DNA of 53,045 bases from JASGDC01 sp047606545 (GTDB lineage Bacteria; Actinomycetota; Actinomycetes; Actinomycetales; Micrococcaceae): contig JASGEI010000008.1 of assembly GCA_047606545.1 (NCBI GenBank), forward strand, positions 1 through 53,045, read 5' to 3'. The translations under genes and the position numbers were made by a program. Within the stretch, counting starts at the first letter, position 1; each line of letters opens with the position of its first letter. The notes below the pieces were generated by a model. It had not been told where the DNA came from and searched no databases. It saw only the letters and a program-made list of their open reading frames with translations. Positions 8,796 through 17,264 of this stretch are shown here, piece by piece.

Positions 8796-9348
8796 TTAGT
8801 CGGATTACTCGGCGAACTTGTGCCAAAATTTCTTTTATTGCAGCCTTGCCATAACCTAAAGCACGTCCCACTACATAAAAACCTTCAGGGGAATTTTCAT
8901 GTTGGATAGTGTCATAGCGGTTAAATCGCGGAAAGCTACCATTTTTCCCGGCCATAATAATATTTCGAGTAAAAAGAGTGCCTTGATCTGTAGTGACAAT
9001 CCAACGAATTAATTCACCTTTATAAGTTTCAGGCTCGGAAACAGGTGTAATATTCTCAACATGAACATTCTTTCGGAAATCTAATTTGTGCGCCCGAATA
9101 TATGTTTCTAGATGTTTAATAATTTCAACTCTAGATTTCCAACCATCAATTTGGTTAGTACTTAATGAAGGTAGGGAGGAAGTAGAAGTCGATGGGTTTG
9201 CTGTAGTTGGATGCATTGGTCCAGAAATTAGTGTGACTTCCATGCGGTTACGGTGGAGTTCAGCAGCCATAGCAAGACCAGAAAAGCCAGAACCTACTAC
9301 TAAGTTTCGGATTGTATCCTCAAAATTGGACGATACATTGGGTCCCAT
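8755..9348 (-). CDS. Shortened FAD-binding oxidoreductase (FMO or pyridine nucleotide-disulfide oxidoreductase type)
   Basis: The protein has only 197 residues, whereas relatives usually have 350-450. A dinucleotide-binding motif, LVVGSGFSGLAMAAELH with Gly19, Gly21 and Gly24, starts near residue 16. A helix, RVEIIKHLETYIRAHKL, and the strand NIIMAGKNGSFPRF follow. The sequence then passes straight to a C-terminal GFYVVGRALGYGKAAIKEIL block, the usual closing FAD contact. The separate NADPH-binding module seems to be missing. The frame is intact, so this looks like a compact or internally deleted enzyme and not a frameshifted remnant. The activity is unknown. It overlaps the convergent spermidine-synthase-like gene by 41 bases. 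Confidence 0.6.
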   Translation of the reverse strand: MGPNVSSNFEDTIRNLVVGSGFSGLAMAAELHRNRMEVTLISGPMHPTTANPSTSTSSLPSLSTNQIDGWKSRVEIIKHLETYIRAHKLDFRKNVHVENITPVSEPETYKGELIRWIVTTDQGTLFTRNIIMAGKNGSFPRFNRYDTIQHENSPEGFYVVGRALGYGKAAIKEILAQVRRVIRLIKDQDLQDTARLQ

Positions 9349-9471
9349 TTATTTTTTCACTCCTGATAAAAGCACTTCTCTATTGTAGTAGAGTTTAGCA
9401 GATTTATTTGTACTATGAATAATGGATTTTTTATAACTAAAATAATAACTTGGAATATACTTAGCTACGAT

Positions 9472-9501
9472 TTGAAAATATAAAATTCTATGTGTTAGAC
9501 T
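9472..9501 (+). promoter_or_regulatory. Promoter of tRNA-Glu
   Basis: TTGAAA (9472-9477) and TAGACT (9496-9501) are 18 bases apart. The predicted start is near 9508, about 18 bases before the tRNA. Confidence 0.5.
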
Positions 9502-9525
9502 ATACAAGTTGTTAAATGCAACAAC

Positions 9526-9598
9526 GGCCCCATCGTCTAGCGGCCTAGGACGTCGCCCTTTCACGGCGGTAACACGGGTTCAAATCCCGTTGGGGTCA
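9526..9598 (+). tRNA. tRNA-Glu (UUC)
   Basis: A 73-base cloverleaf. GGCCCCA (9526-9532) pairs with TGGGGTC (9591-9597), with one G-U pair, and the discriminator is A. The anticodon TTC is at 9560-9562 in the loop CTTTCAC. The T-loop TTCAAAT is normal. CCA is not encoded. Confidence 0.97.
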
Positions 9599-9604
9599 CA
9601 AATG

Positions 9605-9633
9605 AAGCTCTTGCTAATAGCAAGAGCTTTTTT
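9605..9633 (+). terminator. Rho-independent terminator after tRNA-Glu
   Basis: AAGCTCTTGCTA pairs with TAGCAAGAGCTT and is followed directly by a T-run. It begins only seven bases after the tRNA. Confidence 0.88.
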
Positions 9634-9680
9634 GTTTGCCATATTTTTTGGAAGTTTTGACTTACAGGTCAAGTTTTATG

Positions 9681-9748
9681 TATTGCCGTACGTTTCAGCA
9701 GAAAACGTGTGTTTAAACATATGAAATACGCTCAAGCACACGGCAATA
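9681..9748. repeat. Nested inverted repeats between tRNA-Glu and tRNA-Asp
   Basis: An outer pair, TATTGCCGT (9681-9689) and ACGGCAATA (9740-9748), encloses a smaller inverted pair built on ACGTTT/AAACGT and the palindrome TGTTTAAACA (9710-9719). No open reading frame or T-run explains it. The function is unknown. Confidence 0.5.
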
Positions 9749-9820
9749 AATAATCTAGTTTTCTTAATTATGCTTTTACAAAAAAAGTGTGTTAAACTAA
9801 TCAAGTCGTAATTACGATGT

Positions 9821-9894
9821 GGCCCTGTAGCGCAGTTGGTTAGCGCGCCGCCCTGTCACGGCGGAGGTCGCGGGTTCGAGTCCCGTCAGGGTCG
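9821..9894 (+). tRNA. tRNA-Asp (GUC)
   Basis: A 74-base cloverleaf. GGCCCTG (9821-9827) pairs with CAGGGTC (9887-9893), and the discriminator is G as expected for Asp. The anticodon GTC is at 9855-9857. The T-arm is GCGGG/CCCGT with a TTCGAGT loop. CCA is not encoded. Confidence 0.97.
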
Positions 9895-9971
9895 CTCTCA
9901 GTTATTCTGAGTAGAGGGCGATTTGAATTTCTCAGATCGCCTGTTCTTGAATAAAGTACTTTTATTCAAGT

Positions 9972-10047
9972 GGTCTGGTAGCTCAGTTGGTAGAGCGTTC
10001 GACTGAAAATCGAGAGGTCACGGGATCGACGCCCGTCCAGACCACCA
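9972..10047 (+). tRNA. tRNA-Phe (GAA)
   Basis: A 76-base gene including an encoded CCA. GGTCTGG (9972-9978) pairs with CCAGACC (10037-10043), and the discriminator is A. The anticodon GAA is at 10005-10007 in the loop CTGAAAA. The T-loop reads ATCGACG, so position 54 is A and not the almost universal T. Confidence 0.95.
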
Positions 10048-10058
10048 CACTTATACAG

Positions 10059-10108
10059 ACTCTAGAATCTGGTTCTTCCTAATGAAGACAAGGGTTCTAG
10101 AGTTTTTT
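10059..10108 (+). terminator. Rho-independent terminator after tRNA-Phe
   Basis: ACTCTAGAA (10059-10067) pairs with TTCTAGAGT (10095-10103) and is followed by a T-run. The loop is long (27 bases) and may fold further. Confidence 0.75.
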
Positions 10109-10280
10109 GTTAAATGTCGATTTTAGTATAGACGTAGAAACTTAAATGATTTGACTAAATTTTCAACGGTAGTTTTGTAAGATTTTAATAATTTTTAAAC
10201 AAAATACGACTTCAAATACTTAAAGTTTATAAGAAAGTACTGCGCATGTTATCTTTATACTTTTAAGGGTATTAAGTGTT

Positions 10281-12053
10281 GTGAAAATAAAACGTTTTAA
10301 TCTAATTTTATTGACGGTAATGGCTATTATTTTTGCCATACCGCTTTTTAGTGACGTTTTTTCATATTATGGACCTACCTGGGACTCACGTTTTACTTTG
10401 TCTCGTATTTTAGGTTTAGACACTGTATGGACTAGCCCAGTAAGTTTCAGTAATTTCGGGCATCATGGTTCTATAACAAACGAATTTTACCCTTGGCATA
10501 CTTTTTACCCAGTATATTTATTCTTTAAAATGACTGGAAACTTACTGTTGAGCTATAAGTTGTATGTATTACTTGTGGTCGTGGTAGGTATTTTTATTGC
10601 TTATTACTCTATTTTTCAAATCAAAAAAGATTACTTTACCGCAACTGTTTTCTCGTTAGTTTATATTTACTCCTCAGTATTTTTTTGGGATATGAATGTG
10701 CGGGTTAACGTTGGTGAAGGAGTAAGCTATATATTCTTGCCATTAGTGTTACTCGGTTGTTATAAAATTTTTGTTGGTGATTATAGTAAATGGTACATTT
10801 TGACCATTGCTATGGTTTTGACTACTCATACGCATATACTAAGTGCTACTATATTTACCACTATAGTTGGTGTCGCTTTGATATTTTCCTTGTATTTTTG
10901 GCAAGATAAACGGCAAAGAATCTTCGCATGTATGAAGGCAGCTATTTGGTCATTGTTACTTTCATTGGGTGTGCTGGGACCACTATTGCAGCAAAATTTT
11001 GCAATGTCAGTTTATAGTACTAGCGGTAGCAATAATGCAGTTACTTCCTCTTCAGGAGTTAGCTTACTTTCAATGCTACTAAACCGTTTCGATGGTGGCC
11101 TTGGTTTGTCTATCTTACTAGTATTAATTTTTACAATATATAAAATTAATAGATTAGATAAAACAGATAGATTTATCTTTGGGTACGGTCTAGTTATTTT
11201 TGTTTTTGCCATGATGATGTCAATTTGGCTCAAGGGACAAGATACTTCACCTACCATATCTCAATTTGTGATTGGGCTTAATACGGTCATAACCCTATGT
11301 TTTGCATACTCTTTCTCCGTAACATTTACTAATGCTATGGATAGGCTTTCGAATATTAGTGTGCAAATTAAGAAGATAGGCGCCCTTTCAATAATTTTAC
11401 TGGTAATTTATGGAAATACTTTGAGTAGTTTTTACCATTGGAAACAAAAAGATTTAGCTGCAAATGGTGGTATTCAAAGTGGTAAATATTTGGATAGTAA
11501 AGTTGCTAAAGATGATGTAGTTGATCGGATATCTGATTTCTATTATGTAGCGCAAAATGGAAATAAAGTCGCTCTTCTAGTTAAAGATAATCATAAAGAG
11601 GTCGGAACTAACTCATATTATATGAATGGGACTTTAGTCGCATCAGATGATTCAAATGCTAAGACCGATTCAGATATCGGAATGGTTTCCTATACTGTGA
11701 CTCCTAAATTATTCACTATTGATGTAGGAAATAATCTTGAGACTAATGTCCAGCTTATTACTCCGGTGTACCGTTATCTAGGGCAGAAAGTGCTTGTGAA
11801 TGGAACAGAAACGTCCATAAGCGTTTCAAAATTTGGTACTACTGAAATAACAGTGCCACCAGGTGGCTCAGTAGTAAAAATCACTTATAGTTACACTAAG
11901 CTAGCAATATTATCTAAAGTCATTTCTTTCTTAGCTTTACTATTCTTAGCTCAACATTTAATTTTCCCAGATAGAGATAAGCAGTACTGGCAAAGAATAT
12001 TAGCTTGGGGTAATGACCAACTTAAAGATTTGGAATACAAACGCTACTTATGA
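10281..12053 (+). CDS. Polytopic membrane protein, PTPS-related / GT-C-like glycosyltransferase
   Basis: The protein has 590 residues with many hydrophobic helices and a final helix near 555-570, separated by a soluble external part from about 390 to 545. Near the N-terminus TWDSRFTLSRIL and HHGSITNEFYPWHTFYPVY resemble the first external loop of the membrane domain named 6-pyruvoyl-tetrahydropterin-synthase-related and of YfhO-like proteins. These are thought to be GT-C fold transferases using lipid-linked sugars. The layout (acidic first loop, helices, C-terminal external domain) parallels the four DUF6541 proteins in this window. The start is a GTG with TTAAGGG about 11 bases upstream. The acceptor and sugar are unknown. 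Confidence 0.65.
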   Translation: MKIKRFNLILLTVMAIIFAIPLFSDVFSYYGPTWDSRFTLSRILGLDTVWTSPVSFSNFGHHGSITNEFYPWHTFYPVYLFFKMTGNLLLSYKLYVLLVVVVGIFIAYYSIFQIKKDYFTATVFSLVYIYSSVFFWDMNVRVNVGEGVSYIFLPLVLLGCYKIFVGDYSKWYILTIAMVLTTHTHILSATIFTTIVGVALIFSLYFWQDKRQRIFACMKAAIWSLLLSLGVLGPLLQQNFAMSVYSTSGSNNAVTSSSGVSLLSMLLNRFDGGLGLSILLVLIFTIYKINRLDKTDRFIFGYGLVIFVFAMMMSIWLKGQDTSPTISQFVIGLNTVITLCFAYSFSVTFTNAMDRLSNISVQIKKIGALSIILLVIYGNTLSSFYHWKQKDLAANGGIQSGKYLDSKVAKDDVVDRISDFYYVAQNGNKVALLVKDNHKEVGTNSYYMNGTLVASDDSNAKTDSDIGMVSYTVTPKLFTIDVGNNLETNVQLITPVYRYLGQKVLVNGTETSISVSKFGTTEITVPPGGSVVKITYSYTKLAILSKVISFLALLFLAQHLIFPDRDKQYWQRILAWGNDQLKDLEYKRYL

Positions 12054-12097
12054 TGTTGTTAGGGTATGAGAATACTTACAAATATTAAGGAGCAAAA

Positions 12098-12298
12098 ATG
12101 GAAACTTACAAATACGATATTGAAGGCATGAGTTGTCAGCATTGTATTCATGCAATTACGGAAGAAGTTTCAGAAATTCCTGGGGTAGCTAATATCAAGA
12201 TTTCACTTGATGATAAGACGCTATCTCTTGACAGTCCTGAAGATGTAACTACTAAAGTTAAAGCAGCTGTAGATGAAGCTGGCTACGAAGTTAAATAA
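12098..12298 (+). CDS. copZ: Copper chaperone, heavy-metal-associated domain
   Basis: The protein has 66 residues and is a single HMA domain with the metal-binding motif GMSCQHCIHAI near the N-terminus and the usual beta-alpha-beta-beta-alpha-beta pattern, ending in AAVDEAGYEVK. It binds Cu(I) in the cytoplasm and should hand it to CopA, encoded 28 bases downstream. An AAGGAG ribosome site sits eight bases before the ATG. No copper regulator gene is visible next to the pair. Confidence 0.93.
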   Translation: METYKYDIEGMSCQHCIHAITEEVSEIPGVANIKISLDDKTLSLDSPEDVTTKVKAAVDEAGYEVK

Positions 12299-12326
12299 TT
12301 ATATTTATTAGGGAAGTGCTTGGTAA

Positions 12327-14609
12327 ATGCCAGATACTATCAAATCAGTTGAGTTAGATATTGAGGGAATGACTTGTACTAGCTGTGCTAACCGAATTGA
12401 GAAAAAACTTAACAAACTTGATGGGGTAGTAGCTAGTGTCAACTTTGCTACAGAAAAGGCAAAAATTGAGTTCCCAAATGTAATTTCTGAGCATGATTTA
12501 ATCAAAACTGTAGAGAATACTGGTTATAAAGCCCACAAACCAGTTCTTGCACATCAAGATCATGAAGGTAAACATGAACATGATACTGAGATTGCAGAGC
12601 CTCATGATCACATGAATCATGGAACACATTCGCTCAAAGAGCTACGTTGGCGTTTTGTGCTATCAATGTGGCTGGCAATTCCAGTAATTTTAATCTCAAT
12701 GGTGCCACACTTACAGTTCAATTACTGGCAATGGGCAGCATTAACCTTAACTACTCCTGTCGTCTTTTATTGTGGTTGGGAATTCCATGAAGCAGCTTGG
12801 AAACAAATAAAACATAAATCAGTATCTATGGATACTTTAATTTCCATGGGTACTTTAGCTGCTTATTTCTGGAGTATCTATGCACTATTCATAGGACATG
12901 CGGGCATGGAAGGGATGAAACATACTTTCCATTTCTCATTGCAGGTAAGTGATGGTAACGGAAATATTTATCTCGAAGCCGCTGCAGGTGTGACGATGTT
13001 CTTGCTTGCAGGTCGTTACTTTGAAATGAAGACCAAACGTGAAGCTGGTAGTGCATTAAAATCCTTGCTTAATTTAGCAGCAAAGCAAGTTAGAGTATTG
13101 CGTGAAGTTAAAGGGTATACAATAGAGCAGGAAATTCCAGTAGAAGAGCTGGATAAAGGCGAACATTTCATCGTTAAACCTGGTGAAAAGATTGCTACTG
13201 ACGGCGTTATTGTTAAAGGGCATTCTACGATAGATACCTCAATGTTAACTGGTGAAAATGTCCCTAAAGAAGTGGAGCCAGGTGCAGAAGTTGTTGGCGC
13301 GATGCTTAACGTAAATGGTGTTATTGAAGTCAAAGCTACCGCAGTCGGAGGTGATACCAAACTGGCTCATATTGCACAAATGGTACAAGATGCTCAAGCA
13401 GGAAAAGCTCGAATCCAAAAGCTAGCTGACAAAGTTTCAGAGTACTTTGTTCCAGCAGTAATTAGTCTAGCTTTCTTAACTTTTATACTATGGGTAATTT
13501 TTGGTAGTTCAATGTCACTAGCATTTACGGCAGCTGTCGCAGTATTAATTATTGCTTGCCCTTGTGCACTCGGATTAGCCACTCCGATTGCGTTGATGAT
13601 GGGAACAGGTCGTGGTGCTGAACTTGGGATATTAATGAAAGGTCCAGAAGTGTTAGAAAGCAGTAGTGATATAGACACTATCGCTCTAGATAAGACAGGT
13701 ACGATTACTTCTGGGCAAATGCAACTTAGTGATGTGATACCAACAACTAATGAAAGTTCAGATAAGTTATTGGCTGTAGCCGGTGCGTTGGAAGATTTTT
13801 CAGAACACCCAATTGCCCAAGCAATTGCTACTGCAGCTAAAGCTAGAGGGGAATTAGCAGAAGTTACTAACTTTAAGAATATTGTTGGTTTTGGTGTTAA
13901 AGGTGAAATTGATGATGTTGAAGTATATGTAGGTACTGAAAAGCTATTAAAGCAAGCTGGACAAACGTTAGGCACGGATCTTAACAAACAGAAAACTAAA
14001 TTAGAGCTCAATGGTAAAACTGTAGTTAATGTAGCTTGGAATGGCAAAGTACGCGGCTTAATTGCAGTATCTGATACTTTGAAAGAAAGCAGTAAAGAAG
14101 CAGTAGCTAAGTTACAAGAATTAGGGCTAGATGCGGTATTACTTACTGGAGATAATAAAAATGCCGCAAATTATATGGCTGAAAAAGTTGGTATTAAAAC
14201 TGTAATAGCTGAGGTATTACCTGAAGATAAACGTGATGTAGTGAGAAGACTACAAAGTGAAGGTAAAAAAGTTGCCATGGTCGGGGATGGTATTAATGAT
14301 GCAGTTGCTCTTGCTCAGGCAGATTTAGGTATTGCAATTGGCACTGGTGCAGATGCCGCAATTGCAGCATCTGATATTACTCTAGTAAGCGGTGACTTAC
14401 TAGAAGTTGCTGATGCTATTAAGTTAGCTAAGAAGACCTTTAAAACCATCAAGGCTAATTTATTCTGGGCATTTGCTTACAATATTTTGGCATTACCATT
14501 AGCAGCTTTTGGTTTGTTAAACCCAATGATTGCAGGCGCTGCTATGGCATTCTCGTCAGTAGCAGTGGTGTTAAATAGTTTACGCTTACGTTATTTCGCT
14601 AAAGTTTAA
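12327..14609 (+). CDS. copA: Copper-exporting P1B-type ATPase
   Basis: The protein has 760 residues. The order is an N-terminal HMA domain (GMTCTSCANRIEKK), a His-rich linker around residues 75-97 (eight His in about 26 residues), and membrane helices. The actuator motif TGENVPKE, the intramembrane CPC site (IIACPCALGLATP), the phosphorylation motif DKTGTITS, the SEHPIAQAI nucleotide-binding motif and the hinge VGDGINDAVAL follow. It exports Cu(I) from the cytoplasm using ATP. The His-rich linker suggests extra metal capture before transport. It forms an operon with copZ. The last four bases overlap the convergent xth gene. Confidence 0.96.
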   Translation: MPDTIKSVELDIEGMTCTSCANRIEKKLNKLDGVVASVNFATEKAKIEFPNVISEHDLIKTVENTGYKAHKPVLAHQDHEGKHEHDTEIAEPHDHMNHGTHSLKELRWRFVLSMWLAIPVILISMVPHLQFNYWQWAALTLTTPVVFYCGWEFHEAAWKQIKHKSVSMDTLISMGTLAAYFWSIYALFIGHAGMEGMKHTFHFSLQVSDGNGNIYLEAAAGVTMFLLAGRYFEMKTKREAGSALKSLLNLAAKQVRVLREVKGYTIEQEIPVEELDKGEHFIVKPGEKIATDGVIVKGHSTIDTSMLTGENVPKEVEPGAEVVGAMLNVNGVIEVKATAVGGDTKLAHIAQMVQDAQAGKARIQKLADKVSEYFVPAVISLAFLTFILWVIFGSSMSLAFTAAVAVLIIACPCALGLATPIALMMGTGRGAELGILMKGPEVLESSSDIDTIALDKTGTITSGQMQLSDVIPTTNESSDKLLAVAGALEDFSEHPIAQAIATAAKARGELAEVTNFKNIVGFGVKGEIDDVEVYVGTEKLLKQAGQTLGTDLNKQKTKLELNGKTVVNVAWNGKVRGLIAVSDTLKESSKEAVAKLQELGLDAVLLTGDNKNAANYMAEKVGIKTVIAEVLPEDKRDVVRRLQSEGKKVAMVGDGINDAVALAQADLGIAIGTGADAAIAASDITLVSGDLLEVADAIKLAKKTFKTIKANLFWAFAYNILALPLAAFGLLNPMIAGAAMAFSSVAVVLNSLRLRYFAKV

Positions 14610-15385
14610 TCTTCGAGATCTAGCAAGATAGGAGCATGGTCGGACGCCCCTTTTCCTTTTCGTTCTTCACGATCAATCCAAGCTCCTTTAACTTTGAGTG
14701 CTTCAGAAGTCAGCATGAAATCGATACGCATTCCTTTTTTCTTAGGGAAACTCAATGCTTTGTAATCCCAATAAGTATACTTACCCGGCTCTCCGTAGAA
14801 AGTACGCCCTGAGTCAATAAAACCTAGATCTAAGAAGTTTCGAAAAGCTTGACGTTCTTTATCGGAAACATGAGTATGACCTTCAAATACTTCCATATCC
14901 CAGACATCAATGTCAGTTGGGGCAATATTCCAGTCGCCGGCAAGGACAATTTTAGCTTCTGGGTTGGCTTTAAGCTCTGCTTTCATATTATCTTCAAGAG
15001 TGGCTAACCACTTTAACTTATAGGAATAATGTGGATTATCTAAAGCACGCCCGTTAGGTACATAAAGACTCCAAATTCGGACTCCGCCACAAGTAGCACC
15101 AATGGCACGAGCTTCCACTATCTCTTTAAATTCTGGCTGGTTAGGAAAACTGCGTTCTACTTCTTCAAGACCTACACGTGAGGCAATGGCTACGCCATTC
15201 CACTGGTTTAAACCAAAATGCACTACTTCGTAGCCAAGGCGTTCAAAAAGTTCCCAAGGGAACTGTTCATCTTTAGCCTTAGTTTCTTGAATACATAGGA
15301 CATCTACATTACTACGTTCCAAAAAGTTTGCAATGCGGTCAGCACGGGCACGTACGGAATTAACATTCCAACTAGAAATTCTCAT
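14606..15385 (-). CDS. xth: Exodeoxyribonuclease III / AP endonuclease
   Basis: The protein has 259 residues, the full family length. Conserved blocks are SSWNVNSVRARADRI at the N-terminus, CIQETKAKDEQFP (metal-binding Glu), SLYVPNGRALDNPHY, AGDWNIAPTDIDV (catalytic Asp and Asn), and the closing ASDHAPILLDL with the catalytic Asp-His pair. It incises DNA at abasic sites and removes 3' blocks in base excision repair. It is convergent with copA, overlapping by four bases, and divergent from the TrmH-type gene. No clear Shine-Dalgarno sequence precedes the ATG, so a leaderless mRNA is possible. Confidence 0.95.
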   Translation of the reverse strand: MRISSWNVNSVRARADRIANFLERSNVDVLCIQETKAKDEQFPWELFERLGYEVVHFGLNQWNGVAIASRVGLEEVERSFPNQPEFKEIVEARAIGATCGGVRIWSLYVPNGRALDNPHYSYKLKWLATLEDNMKAELKANPEAKIVLAGDWNIAPTDIDVWDMEVFEGHTHVSDKERQAFRNFLDLGFIDSGRTFYGEPGKYTYWDYKALSFPKKKGMRIDFMLTSEALKVKGAWIDREERKGKGASDHAPILLDLED

Positions 15386-15450
15386 ACTATTAACTCTAAC
15401 GGTAGTAAGCTGATAAAGGTAACAAATTTAAGGAACTAGGTATAGATTAA

Positions 15451-16095
15451 ATGAGTACAGCTGCTAATAATAACGGGACAAATCATGAAAATGGTGTTGG
15501 TCCTTGGGAAGGACAATGGCCTACTAAGGATCATTACGATCCAGAATTACTGCAAGAGGGAGATCGACGCAATGTCGTAGATAAGTATCGATATTGGAAA
15601 ATGGATGCCATTATTGCAGATTTAGATAAACGCCGTAATAATTTCCATATTGCAATTGAGAATTGGCAGCATGACTTAAATATTGGGACAGTAGTGCGCA
15701 CGGCAAATGCTTTCTTGGTTAAAGAAGTGCATATTATTGGTAAGAAACGCTGGAATCGGCGAGGTGCGATGGTTACCGATAAATACCAGCATGTACGTCA
15801 TCACCCAACAGTTGAAGGTTTTATAGAGTGGGCGCAAAGTGAAGGATTGGAAGTTATTGGTATCGATAATTTCCCAGATTCAGTTCCATTAGAAACTTAT
15901 GATTTACCTAAAAACTGTGTCTTAGTCTTTGGGCAGGAAAGTACTGGTTTAACTGAAGAAGTACATAAGTCTTGCAAAGATACACTCTCAATTGCTCAAT
16001 ATGGCTCGACACGTTCTATGAACGCTGCTGCGGCTGCTTCTATTGCGATGCATTCTTGGATTCGTAGACATGTTTTTGGGCAGAGAATATCGTAA
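15451..16095 (+). CDS. SpoU/TrmH family RNA methyltransferase
   Basis: The protein has 214 residues. The SPOUT knot motifs are present: NIGTVVRTANAFLVKEVHIIG (with the Asn and Arg of motif 1), LVFGQESTGLTEEV (motif 2) and STRSMNAAAAASIAMHSWI (motif 3). The N-terminal 60 residues are charged. The family 2'-O-methylates ribose in tRNA or rRNA using S-adenosylmethionine, and the exact target cannot be assigned. A TATAGA element lies close to the ATG, and an AAGGA lies 21 bases upstream, too far for normal spacing. The gene may be translated from a very short leader. Confidence 0.88.
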   Translation: MSTAANNNGTNHENGVGPWEGQWPTKDHYDPELLQEGDRRNVVDKYRYWKMDAIIADLDKRRNNFHIAIENWQHDLNIGTVVRTANAFLVKEVHIIGKKRWNRRGAMVTDKYQHVRHHPTVEGFIEWAQSEGLEVIGIDNFPDSVPLETYDLPKNCVLVFGQESTGLTEEVHKSCKDTLSIAQYGSTRSMNAAAAASIAMHSWIRRHVFGQRIS

Positions 16096-16109
16096 CTACG
16101 CTTGTCTAA

Positions 16110-16138
16110 CAGTTATCTAGCTCAATAAGTTTTATAAT
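16110..16138 (+). promoter_or_regulatory. Possible promoter of fba
   Basis: A consensus TATAAT is at 16133-16138, in the gap before the aldolase. The -35 is poor (CAGTTA at 16110-16115, 17 bases away). The leader would be about 36 bases. Confidence 0.4.
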
Positions 16139-16180
16139 AGAAATGTATCTGATTATAACCTTCAAGAAAGGTGGCTTTAT

Positions 16181-17203
16181 ATGCCAATAGCAACTCCAGA
16201 AGTCTACGCTGAAATGATTGATAATGCGAAAAATAAAGGTTTCGCATACCCTGCAGTTAACGTAACTTCTTCTCAAACTTTAAACGCAGCTCTAGAAGGC
16301 TTCGCAGAAGCTGGTTCAGACGGTATCGTGCAGGTAACAACTGGCGGTGCTGCATATTGGGCTGGTCCAAAGAAAAAGGATATGCCTGTGGGTGCTCTTG
16401 GCTTCGCTGCTTATGCACGCGAAGTTGCTAAGCAGTACGATGTTAATGTTGCTTTGCATACGGATCATTGTCCAAAAGATCAATTAGATAACTTCGTGTT
16501 ACCGTTACTTGAACTTTCTGAAAAGGAAGTAGCTAAAGGTAATGATCCAATCTTTAACTCACACATGTGGGATGGCTCTGCTGTACCGCTAAAAGAGAAC
16601 TTGAATATTGCTGAAGAGTTACTTGAACGAACTGCTAAAGCACACCAGATTCTTGAAATTGAAGTCGGTGTAGTAGGTGGCGAGGAAGATGGTGTAGCTC
16701 ATGAAATTAATGATGATTTATACTCAACTGTTGATGATGGTCTAGCGACTGTTAAAGCACTAGGTTCAGGTGAAAATGGTCGTTATATTACTGCATTAAC
16801 TTTCGGTAACGTGCATGGTGTTTATAAACCAGGCAACGTAAAGCTTCGTCCAGAAGTTCTTAAAGAAATTCAGGATGCAGTTGGCAAGAAGGTCGGCAAA
16901 GAACGTCCATTTGATCTAGTGTTCCATGGTGGTTCTGGCTCTACTGAACAAGAAATTGCTGATGCAGTTAAGTATGGCGTTATAAAGATGAACATCGATA
17001 CTGACACTCAGTATGCTTACACTCGTCCAGTAGTAGATCACATGATGAAGAACTATGATGGCGTACTTAAAGTTGATGGAGAAGTAGGAAATAAGAAAAC
17101 TTACGATCCACGTGTCTGGGGTGCTGCTGCTGAAGCTGGCATGGCTGCTCGTATCGTGGAAGCTTGTGAATCTCTAGGTTCTGCAGGTAAATCAACTAAG
17201 TAG
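16181..17203 (+). CDS. fba: Class II fructose-bisphosphate aldolase
   Basis: The protein has 340 residues, the length typical of the actinobacterial class IIA enzyme. Characteristic segments are YPAVNVTSSQTLNAAL, VALHTDHCPKDQLDNF (zinc-binding His and catalytic Asp), EIEVGVVGGEEDGV, LTFGNVHGVYKPGNV (zinc His), LVFHGGSGSTEQEI and KMNIDTDTQYAYTRP. It reversibly cleaves fructose-1,6-bisphosphate to dihydroxyacetone phosphate and glyceraldehyde-3-phosphate. A GAAAGGTGG ribosome site precedes the ATG. It has its own terminator and is probably monocistronic and well expressed. Confidence 0.97.
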   Translation: MPIATPEVYAEMIDNAKNKGFAYPAVNVTSSQTLNAALEGFAEAGSDGIVQVTTGGAAYWAGPKKKDMPVGALGFAAYAREVAKQYDVNVALHTDHCPKDQLDNFVLPLLELSEKEVAKGNDPIFNSHMWDGSAVPLKENLNIAEELLERTAKAHQILEIEVGVVGGEEDGVAHEINDDLYSTVDDGLATVKALGSGENGRYITALTFGNVHGVYKPGNVKLRPEVLKEIQDAVGKKVGKERPFDLVFHGGSGSTEQEIADAVKYGVIKMNIDTDTQYAYTRPVVDHMMKNYDGVLKVDGEVGNKKTYDPRVWGAAAEAGMAARIVEACESLGSAGKSTK

Positions 17204-17216
17204 TAGATTTCAATTC

Positions 17217-17260
17217 AAATTAAGGCTTCAGGATAAAAACTGGAGTCTTAATTTGTATTT
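17217..17260. terminator. Terminator after fba, shared with the convergent unknown gene
   Basis: ATTAAGGCTTCAG (17219-17231) pairs with CTGGAGTCTTAAT (17240-17252), with two G-U pairs, and can be extended by two A-T pairs. A T-rich tail follows on the plus strand. It lies just outside the stop of the minus-strand gene. Confidence 0.75.
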
Positions 17261-17264
17261 TCTT

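Noticed and set aside
9509..9724. A 71-codon frame across tRNA-Glu
   Set aside because: It runs through the tRNA and its terminator. The peptide has no recognisable features.
9895..9971. Terminator between tRNA-Asp and tRNA-Phe
   Set aside because: A GGCGAT/ATCGCC pair exists, but it is not followed by a T-run. It is more likely a processing hairpin, and the two tRNAs may share a transcript.
12054..12097. CsoR or CopY operator upstream of copZ
   Set aside because: The 44-base gap has no convincing pseudo-palindrome with GTA...TAC or TACAxxTGTA form. The copper unit may be controlled from elsewhere.
13394..14047. A 217-codon open frame antisense to copA
   Set aside because: Its predicted protein is Ser/Pro/Thr-rich with no domain, it lies wholly inside the conserved CopA frame, and it has no ribosome site. 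It is a shadow of copA codon usage.
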